Below, in pieces: positions 34,755 through 41,415 of a stretch of DNA of 64,000 bases (positions within the stretch are counted from its first letter, which is position 1; every line of letters begins with the position of its first letter). The notes beneath the pieces were generated by a model. It was not told the DNA's origin and did no database searches. It saw only the letters and a list, made by a program, of their open reading frames with translations. Origin of the DNA: CAVTWH01 sp963794685 (lineage in GTDB: Bacteria > Actinomycetota > Actinomycetes > Mycobacteriales > Micromonosporaceae); NCBI GenBank assembly GCA_963794685.1, contig CAWCFK010000005.1, forward strand, positions 124,001-188,000, written 5' to 3'. The translations under genes and the position numbers were made by a program.

Positions 34755-35069
34755 TCAGCTCCCCCGGTAGGTGGTGTAGCCGAATGGGCTCAGCAGCAGC
34801 GGAATGTGCAGGTGGCGGCCCGGGTCGGTGAGCTCGAACTCCACCGTCACCGTCGGGAAGAACCCGCCGCCGGTGTCGAAGACCAGCTGGTAGCGCCCCG
34901 GGCGCAGGGGGCCGGGCGGCAGCCAGTCGCGCAGCCGGCCGTCGGCGTCGGTACGCCCGGCCGCCAGCTGCGCCCAGCTGTCGTCCGGCGCCCGGCAGCG
35001 CAGCCGCACCGGCATCCCCTGGACCGGCTGGCCCCGGGCGGTGTCCAGCACGTGCGTACTCACGCTCAT
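34755..35069 (-). CDS. pucM: 5-hydroxyisourate hydrolase (transthyretin-like protein)
   Basis: 104 residues. N-terminal STHVLDTARGQPVQGMPVRL with the catalytic His, a central GRYQLVFDTG, HLHIPLLLSPFGYTTYRGS at the end: the C-terminal YRGS tetrapeptide is diagnostic. It opens the 5-hydroxyisourate ring to OHCU. The ATG overlaps the uraD stop (ATGA), so the three urate-degrading enzymes are translated together in pathway-reverse order. Confidence 0.96.
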   Translation of the reverse strand: MSVSTHVLDTARGQPVQGMPVRLRCRAPDDSWAQLAAGRTDADGRLRDWLPPGPLRPGRYQLVFDTGGGFFPTVTVEFELTDPGRHLHIPLLLSPFGYTTYRGS

Positions 35070-35584
35070 GCCAGTAGCCGGCGTAGCCGCAGGTCGACGA
35101 TGCGGGCCAGCTCGGCCCGGACCACCGCGCGCTCAGCGTCCGGCTCGTTGTCCAGCCGCTGCCGGGCGGCGGCCAGCATCTCGGTGTCGGTGCGCCCGGT
35201 CGCGTAGATCAGGAACACGTGACCGAAGCGGCGCTCGTAGGCGTGGTTGGCCTCGACCAGCAGGGAGCGTACCCGGACGTCGGCACGCTCCATCCCGGCC
35301 TGCTCCAGCCGCGACCACTTGGCCTCCCGGGTGGCGCCGGCGGCCCGCTGCCCGATCCGCGGGTGCACGGACAGCGCCATTGCGATCTGGTCCCAGTCCA
35401 GCTTCGCCAGCGCCGTCGCACCCGCGACGTAGGCCTCCTCGACAGCGGAGTACGGGCGGCCGGCCGCCATCACCCGTACCCATTCCGGTGCGGCGCAGCA
35501 CGCCGCGAGTTCGGCTGCCGCGCGGTGTGCCGGCGACTCGTTGAAGGCCGCCAGCGCAGGACTCAGCGCCACGACATCCTCCAT
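35066..35584 (-). CDS. uraD: OHCU decarboxylase
   Basis: 172 residues. It decarboxylates 2-oxo-4-hydroxy-4-carboxy-5-ureidoimidazoline to S-allantoin. Motifs: ALAAFNESPAHRAAAELAAC near 10, the catalytic His in ALSVHPRIGQRA near 70, KWSRLEQAGM near 89 and ANHAYERRFGHVFLIYATGR near 111. It is the first gene of the uraD-pucM-pucL run; a palindrome lies 27 bp upstream of its start. Confidence 0.95.
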   Translation of the reverse strand: MEDVVALSPALAAFNESPAHRAAAELAACCAAPEWVRVMAAGRPYSAVEEAYVAGATALAKLDWDQIAMALSVHPRIGQRAAGATREAKWSRLEQAGMERADVRVRSLLVEANHAYERRFGHVFLIYATGRTDTEMLAAARQRLDNEPDAERAVVRAELARIVDLRLRRLLA

Positions 35585-36097
35585 TGTGGACGGTCTCCGC
35601 CCCGGCCGGACGGATCTCTAGATCCGGAAGGTACCCGACCGCGGACCCTTCCCGACAGGCCCACGAGCAGGTCGATTGCCCTGGACACAGAACCATACGC
35701 ATCGGAAACGCCGTGGAAACGCCGCTTGCAGACACTGGTGGCCGGATGCCGGGCGTGGCGATCGTCACTGTCCCGGCGACCCAGCCGGCGGTGGCCGCCG
35801 CCCGCCGGCAGGTATCGGGGGGAGGTGGGTGATGCCGCCAACTGGACGCTGCGGACACCCGCCTGACCTGCGCCGTTGTCTGCACCTCCGGGCCTGGACC
35901 CGGGGTCGGGTGGCGCACGGGTAGCCGTCCAGGGTTCCCGGCGGGCGCCGGGAACCTGACAGGTGAGTCAGCAGTCGGTGCCGTGTCGGCGGTCGCCCCG
36001 GACCACCGACGCTGCCGGCAGGCCTATCCGGGCCGACTGTGCCAATCGTGCCGATGTGCGTCCACATCGGCCGGACCGTCCGTTGGGAGGTAACTCG
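35585..36097. promoter_or_regulatory. Divergent control region of the uricase operon and Rieske/guanine deaminase genes (513 bp)
   Basis: No convincing gene on either strand. CGGATCT (35611-35617) and AGATCCG (35620-35626), separated by 2 bases, form an operator-like dyad 27 bp before uraD. A hairpin is at 35933-35956. The right end carries a clear GGGAGG Shine-Dalgarno for the Rieske gene. A shared purine-responsive regulator would fit, but none is encoded in the window. Confidence 0.5.
35933..35956. terminator. GC-rich stem-loop inside the divergent purine control region
   Basis: Perfect 10-bp arms (35933-35942, 35947-35956) with a 4-base loop, 141 bp before the Rieske start. It ends no gene, so it could be an attenuator in the Rieske gene leader or a terminator of an undetected transcript. 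Confidence 0.5.
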
Positions 36098-37162
36098 ATG
36101 ACCCTCACCCAGCCGGCCGCGCCGGTCGCCGGACCGGTGACGGCGCCCGGGCCGCCCCGGGACTGCACCTTCGACGCCGACGACTGGGCCATCCTGGCCC
36201 GCTTCTGGTACCCGGTGGCGGTGGCCCGCGAGCTGGGCAGCGCGCCGCTGGCCGCCACCCTGCTCGACCAGCCGCTGGTGGTGTACCGGGCGGGCGCCGA
36301 GCTGGTGGTGGCCGGGGACATCTGCCCGCACCGGGGCGTCCCGCTGTCCCGTGGGATGGGCGACGGGCAGACCGTGGCCTGTGCGTACCACGGACTGCGC
36401 TTCGGCGCGGGCGGCGCGTGCGTGGCCGTCCCGGCGCACCCCACCGCGAAGATCCCGCAGCGGCTGCACCTGCACACCTACCCGGCGGTCGAGCGGTACG
36501 GCCTGGTCTGGACCTGCCTGCGCCCCGGCGACGGCGAACCGGCCCTGCCGAGCCTGGCCGGCTGGGGCGAGCCGGGCTTCCAGTCGGTCACCTGCCCGCC
36601 GTTCGACGTGGCGGCCTTCGCCGGGCGCCAGGTGGAGGGCTTCCTCGACGTGGCGCACTTCGGCTTCGTGCACCTTGCCACCTTCGGCGACCCGGAGAAC
36701 ACCGAGGTGCCCGACTACACCCCGGTGGGCACCGAGCACGGCTTCACCGTGGACTACTGGAGCACCGTGTCGAACTACGCCCACGACGGGCCGGCCGCCC
36801 CGCCCGGGTTCCGTTGGCTGCGCCGGTTCGAGGCGTACCTGCCGTTCACCGCCACGCTGGTGGTGCACTTCCCGGACGGCGGGCGGCTGTGCATCATGAA
36901 CGCCGCCGCCCCGGTCTCCGCCCGGCGTACCCGGATGTACGCCCCGATCGCCCGCAACTTCGACACCGACGCCCCGGCCCAGCAGATCTACGACTTCAAC
37001 CTGCGGGTCTTCGAGGAGGACCGGGCCATCGTCGAGGTGCAGCGGCCGGAGAACCTGCCGCTGGACCCGCGTATCGAGGTCAACATCCCGGCCGACCGCA
37101 GCTCGGTGGCGTACCGGCGCGGGCTGCGCGCGCTGGGGCTCAGTCAGTTCTTCACCGCCTAG
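36098..37162 (+). CDS. Rieske non-heme iron oxygenase, candidate purine-ring hydroxylase
   Basis: 354 residues; ATG after GGGAGG. The N-terminal Rieske centre CPHRG (Cys/His near 75) pairs with CAYHGLRFGAGG (near 94). The catalytic mononuclear iron motif is VEGFLDVAHFGFVHLATFGD near 182, with the family's Asp and two His. Such oxygenases hydroxylate aromatic or heterocyclic substrates using a separate reductase. It is divergent from uricase genes and 9 bp before a guanine-deaminase-like gene; HpxD, a hypoxanthine-oxidising Rieske protein of Klebsiella, is a precedent for a purine role. No xanthine dehydrogenase or reductase is in the window. Confidence 0.85.
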   Translation: MTLTQPAAPVAGPVTAPGPPRDCTFDADDWAILARFWYPVAVARELGSAPLAATLLDQPLVVYRAGAELVVAGDICPHRGVPLSRGMGDGQTVACAYHGLRFGAGGACVAVPAHPTAKIPQRLHLHTYPAVERYGLVWTCLRPGDGEPALPSLAGWGEPGFQSVTCPPFDVAAFAGRQVEGFLDVAHFGFVHLATFGDPENTEVPDYTPVGTEHGFTVDYWSTVSNYAHDGPAAPPGFRWLRRFEAYLPFTATLVVHFPDGGRLCIMNAAAPVSARRTRMYAPIARNFDTDAPAQQIYDFNLRVFEEDRAIVEVQRPENLPLDPRIEVNIPADRSSVAYRRGLRALGLSQFFTA

Positions 37163-37171
37163 GGAGGCCAC

Positions 37172-37777
37172 ATGGACCTGCGCACGGTCAGCTTCGGCGC
37201 CCGGCTGCCCGACTGGGTGGCCGGCGAGCTGGCCGGCGTGCCGGCCGCCCTACCCGACGTCGAGGACCGGATGCGGCTGGTGCACCGGCTGGCCGACCGC
37301 AACCACCGGGAGGGTACCGGCGGCCCGTTCGCGGCGGCCGTCTCGGACACCGGTACCGGAGAGATCCTCGCCGTAGGCGTCAACCTGGTGCTGGCCACCA
37401 ACCTGTCCACCATGCACGCCGAGGTGGTGGCGCTGTGCCTGGCGCAGGCCCGGCTGCAGACCTGGGATCTGGGCGGCCCGGGCGGCACGCCGATGGAGTT
37501 GACGGTGAACTGGCGACCGTGCGCCATGTGCTACGGCGCCGTCCTCTGGTCGGGCATCGAACGGCTGGTCATCGCCGGTGAAGGTGACGAGGTGGAGCAC
37601 CTGACCGGCTTCGACGAGGGCCCGATGCGTCCCGACTGGAAGGAGCAGTTCCACCGGCGCGGTATCGAGGTGCGCTGCGACGTGCTGCGCGAGCAGGCCC
37701 TGGCGGTGTTCCGGGCGTACGGCGCACGCACCGACGCGACGGTGTACAACAGCCGGCGCCGCCAGGTCACCGGCTGA
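37172..37777 (+). CDS. Zn-dependent nucleoside/guanine deaminase (CMP/dCMP deaminase fold)
   Basis: 201 residues. Zinc-site motifs THMAEV-like STMHAEVVALCL near 88 and VNWRPCAMCYGAVLW near 112 are exactly the HAE and PCxxC pair of cytosine-deaminase-fold guanine deaminases. The C-terminal EVRCDVLREQALAVFRAY resembles Bacillus GuaD. It would convert guanine to xanthine, feeding the urate pathway. The ATG at 37172 is 9 bp after the Rieske stop, with AGGGAGG overlapping that stop, so the two are an operon. Its ~50-residue N-terminal extension is longer than GuaD. Confidence 0.87.
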   Translation: MDLRTVSFGARLPDWVAGELAGVPAALPDVEDRMRLVHRLADRNHREGTGGPFAAAVSDTGTGEILAVGVNLVLATNLSTMHAEVVALCLAQARLQTWDLGGPGGTPMELTVNWRPCAMCYGAVLWSGIERLVIAGEGDEVEHLTGFDEGPMRPDWKEQFHRRGIEVRCDVLREQALAVFRAYGARTDATVYNSRRRQVTG

Positions 37778-37856
37778 CGCCGACCCCTCCATTGACGGAC
37801 AGCGATGTATTGCCTACCGTTCGGGGTGCCCCACCGCCCTCGTCCGGAGGTGACCC

Positions 37857-38351
37857 GTGTCCATCCGTTTCCGCCTGCTCTCCGTCTGCACCCTCGCCAC
37901 GGCCGTACTGGCCGCCGTCGCACCGACCGCCGCCTACGCCGACGGCATCGTCGACCCCGCACCGATCGGCCCGAACCAGGCCTTCATCGGTGAGGTGAAC
38001 GGCGTGACCGCCAACGCCACCATCAAGATGGCCTGCTTCGGCCCGGTCTTCCCGGGCCAGACCGGGCACCCGCTCGCCGACCAGACCGTCACCGCACTGC
38101 CCGTGGTCAGTCCGGTCACGGCCAGGCCCGGCTACACCGGCAGCGCGGCCACCTCGATCGGGGTCTCCTTCGGGCCGACCAGCAGCGCCGTCGCTCCGGT
38201 TGTGCTGCACTACTGGGCGGTGCCGGGGAAGATTCCGACCACCCTGCTGCTGCCCTGCTACGGCACCGGCACGGTGACCTTCCAGCCGCTGCCCGGCAGC
38301 AACACGGCCCGCGCCGCCACGGTGACCGTCACCTACGTCGGCCAGCCCTGA
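37857..38351 (+). CDS. Small secreted protein of unknown function
   Basis: 164 residues with a GTG start (MSIRFRLLSVCTLATAVLAA) and a signal peptide cut after AAYA, near residue 28. The mature part is a beta-rich, neutral protein with two Cys (in IKMACFGPVF and LLLPCYGTGT) that could form a disulfide. Small exported proteins of this kind are common in actinomycetes. I cannot assign a function. A strong terminator follows, so it is probably transcribed alone. Confidence 0.75.
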   Translation: MSIRFRLLSVCTLATAVLAAVAPTAAYADGIVDPAPIGPNQAFIGEVNGVTANATIKMACFGPVFPGQTGHPLADQTVTALPVVSPVTARPGYTGSAATSIGVSFGPTSSAVAPVVLHYWAVPGKIPTTLLLPCYGTGTVTFQPLPGSNTARAATVTVTYVGQP

Positions 38352-38407
38352 CCCGCCGCCGCCGGTAGGGCCGTCCGGCGACAACCCGACCAGCTGCTCT
38401 CCCGCTA

Positions 38408-38452
38408 CCGCTGCCCGTGCCGCGCGACCCAACCGCCCGGCACGGGCAGCGG
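38408..38452 (+). terminator. Stem-loop terminator after the secreted protein
   Basis: Perfect 15-bp arms (38408-38422, 38438-38452) and a 15-base loop, 57 bp beyond the stop codon. Confidence 0.85.
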
Positions 38453-38471
38453 CGTGTCCAGCCGTCTTACC

Positions 38472-38505
38472 GACAACTGCGCTTGTCTTGACAACTTTAA
38501 TTGTC
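38472..38505 (+). promoter_or_regulatory. Tandem inverted-repeat operators of the ArsR operon
   Basis: Two copies of GACAA-N6-TTGTC: 38472-38487 and 38490-38505, with dyad centres 18 bp apart. The second copy contains an AT-rich CTTTAA spacer, and a TTGACAA -35-like hexamer begins at 38489, so bound protein would block RNA polymerase. The downstream operon encodes one DNA-binding protein, an ArsR-type factor, which is the likely autoregulator. A Shine-Dalgarno (AAGGAG) follows at 38533. Confidence 0.72.
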
Positions 38506-38547
38506 GGTGGCAGTCTCGTGCTGTCACCGACTTGAAGGAGTGAGCAC

Positions 38548-39078
38548 ATGCGCACCATCACCGCCAGTCTGTTCATCTCGCTGGACGGCGTGGTCGAGGC
38601 CCCGAACACCTGGCACTTCGACTGGTTCAACGACGAGATGGGCGAGATCGTCCAGGCCGGCATGGACGTCTCCGACGCCGTGCTGCTGGGCCGCCGCACC
38701 TACCAGGAGTGGGCCGGATTCTGGCCCGACGCCGAAGGCCCAATGGCCGACTACATCAACGGCACCACCAAGTACGTGGTCAGCCAGACGCTGGAGCGCA
38801 CCGAGTGGCGCAACAGCAGACTGGTCAGCCTCGCCGACCTCAAGTCGGTCAAGGAGAGCGCCGGCCGGGGCATCTCGGTGGTCGGCAGCGCCACGCTGAT
38901 CCGCTCGCTGCTCGACGCCGGACTGCTGGACGAGCTGTCGCTGCTGGTCCACCCGGTCGTGGTCGGCTCCGGCGCGCGGCTGTTCCCGGACGGCAGCCCG
39001 ACCCACCGGTTCACCACCGCGACCAGCCGGACGCTGTCCACCGGCGTCACGCACGTCGTCTACCGCCCGGTCGCCTGA
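38548..39078 (+). CDS. Dihydrofolate reductase/RibD-like reductase family protein
   Basis: 176 residues of the RibD C-terminal fold: ITASLFISLDGVVEAPNTWH at the start, AVLLGRRTYQEWAGFWPDAE near 48, KYVVSQTLERTEWRNSRLV near 72, SVVGSATLIRSLLDAGLLDE near 110 and HPVVVGSGARLFPDG near 132. It binds NADPH and probably reduces a small metabolite. It is first in a four-gene operon controlled by the adjacent ArsR protein, so stress or xenobiotic handling is more likely than riboflavin synthesis. Confidence 0.9.
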   Translation: MRTITASLFISLDGVVEAPNTWHFDWFNDEMGEIVQAGMDVSDAVLLGRRTYQEWAGFWPDAEGPMADYINGTTKYVVSQTLERTEWRNSRLVSLADLKSVKESAGRGISVVGSATLIRSLLDAGLLDELSLLVHPVVVGSGARLFPDGSPTHRFTTATSRTLSTGVTHVVYRPVA

Positions 39079-39083
39079 CGCCC

Positions 39084-39701
39084 ATGCTGGACATCGCCGT
39101 CATCGACAACGCCGCCGCGGCCGGGGTGTCCCTCGACCCGGTGCGCGCCCGGCTGCTGGCCGAGCTGTCGCAGCCGCACTCGGCCACCAGCCTGGCGGCC
39201 CGGCTCGGGCTGGCCCGCCAGAAGGTCAACTACCACCTGCGCACGCTGGAGGAGCACGGCCTGGTCGAGCTGGTCGAGGAGCGTCGCAAGGGCAACATGA
39301 GCGAACGCGTGGTACGCGCCACCGCCGCGTCCTACGTCATCTCCCCGCAGGTCCTCGCCGCCGTGCAGCCCGACCCCGACCGCGCGCCGGACCGGCTCTC
39401 CGCCCAGTGGCTGCTGGCCCTCGCAGCCCGGCTGGTGCGCGAGGTCGGCGGCCTGATCACCGGCGCCGCCCAGGCGCGCAAGCCGCTGGCCACGTTCGGC
39501 CTCGACACGATCGTCCGGTTCGCCAGCCCCGCCGACCGGGCCGGCTTCGCCGAGGAGCTGACCGCCGCCGTCAGCGGCCTGGTCGCCAAGTACCACGACG
39601 AAACCGCCACCGCCGGCCGCCCGCACCGGGTGGTGGTGGCCATCCATCCGACCGCGCCGGGCGGGTCCGCGGCCAGGTCGCCGAGTGAAGAGAGTGCATG
39701 A
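39084..39701 (+). CDS. ArsR-type winged-helix regulator
   Basis: 205 residues. N-terminal winged helix: ARLLAELSQPHSATSLAARL, GLARQKVNYHLRTLEEHGLV and ERRKGNMSERVVRATAAS (residues ~20-85). The C-terminal half is helical and contains no ArsR metal-binding Cys, so the ligand is organic. It sits 5 bp after the reductase gene and 4-bp overlaps the SRPBCC gene; ArsR/SRPBCC pairs are a recurring actinomycete theme. The tandem GACAA-N6-TTGTC sites upstream are its probable operators. Confidence 0.9.
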   Translation: MLDIAVIDNAAAAGVSLDPVRARLLAELSQPHSATSLAARLGLARQKVNYHLRTLEEHGLVELVEERRKGNMSERVVRATAASYVISPQVLAAVQPDPDRAPDRLSAQWLLALAARLVREVGGLITGAAQARKPLATFGLDTIVRFASPADRAGFAEELTAAVSGLVAKYHDETATAGRPHRVVVAIHPTAPGGSAARSPSEESA

Positions 39702-40432
39702 GCATGGGCAAGGAGTTCAGCGTCAGCAACGAGGCGAGGATCCCGGCCAGCCCGGACGAGATCTGGGACGCCATCGCCACCGGCCCCGGCATCGACTCGT
39801 GGTACATAGGGCGGTCCACAGTGGAGCCCGGCGTCGCGGTGGCGACGGTGATGGGCGAGTACACGCCGGTGAGCCCGGTGACGGCCTGGGAGCCCGGCAG
39901 CCACCTGGCCTACGGGGGCGAAGCGGCGCCGGACGGCCGGTTCATCGCCTTCGAATTCCTCATCGAGGGCCGCGAGCGCGCCAGCACGGTGCTGCGCATG
40001 GTGGCGCACGGGTTCCTCCCCGGTGACGACTGGGCCGAGGAGTTCGAGGCGATGAGCAAGGGCGGCCAGCTCTACTGGCACACCCTGGTCGCGTACCTCA
40101 CGCACTTCGCCGGCCGCTACGCCACGCCGCTGGTGGTAGCCGGCCCCACGCCGCCGGACTGGGACGCCGCCTGGGTCGGCGTCGGCCGGGCGCTGGGCCT
40201 GCCCGGCCGACCGGTCACCGGCGACGCCGTCCGGCTCCAGACCGGCCCCGACCGGTCCGCCGACGGCACCGTCTACTACGCCAACGACCACGTCACCGGG
40301 GTACGCACCGCCGATGGCCTGTACCGATTCCTGCGCGGCTTCCACGGCCCGATGCTCGCCTTCCACGAGTGCTTCGACCGCCCCGCCGATCCCGCCCACT
40401 GGTCCCGCTGGCTCGACGGAGCACTGGCATGA
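39698..40432 (+). CDS. SRPBCC domain protein (AHSA1 family)
   Basis: 244 residues; ATG overlaps the ArsR stop (ATGA). The START-like fold begins FSVSNEARIPASPDEIWDAI with TGPGIDSWYIG near 30, then TAWEPGSHLAYGG near 66 and WAEEFEAMSKGGQLYWHTLV near 111. A second half (residues ~150-244) looks like a repeat of the fold. Such proteins bind hydrophobic small molecules and could deliver the ligand sensed by the ArsR protein. The stop overlaps the next start. Confidence 0.87.
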   Translation: MSMGKEFSVSNEARIPASPDEIWDAIATGPGIDSWYIGRSTVEPGVAVATVMGEYTPVSPVTAWEPGSHLAYGGEAAPDGRFIAFEFLIEGRERASTVLRMVAHGFLPGDDWAEEFEAMSKGGQLYWHTLVAYLTHFAGRYATPLVVAGPTPPDWDAAWVGVGRALGLPGRPVTGDAVRLQTGPDRSADGTVYYANDHVTGVRTADGLYRFLRGFHGPMLAFHECFDRPADPAHWSRWLDGALA

Positions 40433-41226
40433 CCACGGTCACCTCCACCGACGGCACCACCATCGGGTACACCGCCACCGGCAGAGGACCGGCGCTGGTG
40501 GTCGTCGACGGCGCGCTGTGCCACCGCGGGTTCGGCCCGTCGGCCGCGCTGGCCGAGACCTTCGCCGCCGCCGGATACCGCGTCCACAGCTACGACCGGC
40601 GCGGGCGCGGCGCCTCCGGGGACGCCGCCCCCTACTCCCCCGACCGGGAGGTCGAGGACCTGGCCGCCGTCATCGCAGCGGCCGGCGACCCGTACGTCGT
40701 CGGCCTGTCCTCCGGCGCGGCGCTGGCCCTGCGGGCGGCCAACGCGGGAGTGGGCATGCGCGGACTGGCGCTCTACGAGGCGCCGTTCGTCGTGGACGAC
40801 AGCCGCGCGCCGGTGCGGCCCCGCTTCCACGAGCGGATGGACGAGCACCTCGCCGCCGGACGGCGGGGCGCCGCGCTCAAGCTGTTCATGGGCGAAGGCG
40901 TCGGGGTGCCGGCGCCGGTGCTGGCGCTGCTGCCGCTGCTGCCCGCCTGGCGGCGACTCAAGCAGCTGGCTCACACGCTGCCCTACGATCTCGCCGTCAT
41001 GGGTGCGTCGGCCTTCGACGGCGTGCCGGTACCGGCCCAGCGGGGCGCCGGGGTGGGCGTGCCGTCGCTGGTGCTCGGCGGCGGCCGCAGCCCGGCCTGG
41101 ATGCGGCACAGCGTCGAGTGCCTCGGCGGCGTCATCCCGGGCGCCCGGGTGGAGTTCGTCCCGGGACAGACGCACCAGGTGAAGCCGGCGGCGCTGGTAC
41201 CGGTGCTGAGCGGGTTCTTCCGCTAG
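40429..41226 (+). CDS. Alpha/beta hydrolase
   Basis: 265 residues. It starts TTVTSTDGTTIGYTATGRGP, then HSYDRRGRGASGDAAPYSPD near 54, the nucleophile elbow YVVGLSSGAALALRAA near 89 and a final FVPGQTHQVKPAALVPVLSG with the catalytic His. It is the last gene of the ArsR-controlled operon. The stop codon TAG is formed at the junction of the first two units of a 16-bp tandem repeat, so unit gain or loss upstream of that point would alter the C-terminus. Confidence 0.88.
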   Translation: MTTVTSTDGTTIGYTATGRGPALVVVDGALCHRGFGPSAALAETFAAAGYRVHSYDRRGRGASGDAAPYSPDREVEDLAAVIAAAGDPYVVGLSSGAALALRAANAGVGMRGLALYEAPFVVDDSRAPVRPRFHERMDEHLAAGRRGAALKLFMGEGVGVPAPVLALLPLLPAWRRLKQLAHTLPYDLAVMGASAFDGVPVPAQRGAGVGVPSLVLGGGRSPAWMRHSVECLGGVIPGARVEFVPGQTHQVKPAALVPVLSGFFR

Positions 41227-41256
41227 CGGGTTCTTCCGCTAGCGGGTTCTTCCGCT
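41209..41256 (+). repeat. Three tandem copies of a 16-bp dyad unit at the end of the hydrolase gene
   Basis: AGCGGGTTCTTCCGCT occurs three times head-to-tail, without mismatch (41209-41224, 41225-41240, 41241-41256). Each unit is itself an inverted repeat (AGCGG/CCGCT). Sixteen bp is not a multiple of 3, so the copies are not coding repeats. Confidence 0.95.
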
Positions 41257-41261
41257 GACGA

Positions 41262-41303
41262 TGACGACGGTGGCCCCGGCGAAGACCGGCGCCGCCGTCG
41301 TCA
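41262..41303 (+). terminator. Stem-loop terminator of the ArsR operon
   Basis: 18-bp arms (41262-41279, 41286-41303) with 16 of 18 positions Watson-Crick and one G-U, and a 6-base loop, 6 bp after the 16-bp repeat array. Confidence 0.82.
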
Positions 41304-41415
41304 ATCGAACCTGCCCGGATGTGCGGTATCTGTCGCTTCCTTGTCTCACGCATTGACGCCGTAGCACCACGCGCGGTTACGTCGGCCGGGGTCTGTCACG
41401 GACGAAAGGCTGGCG

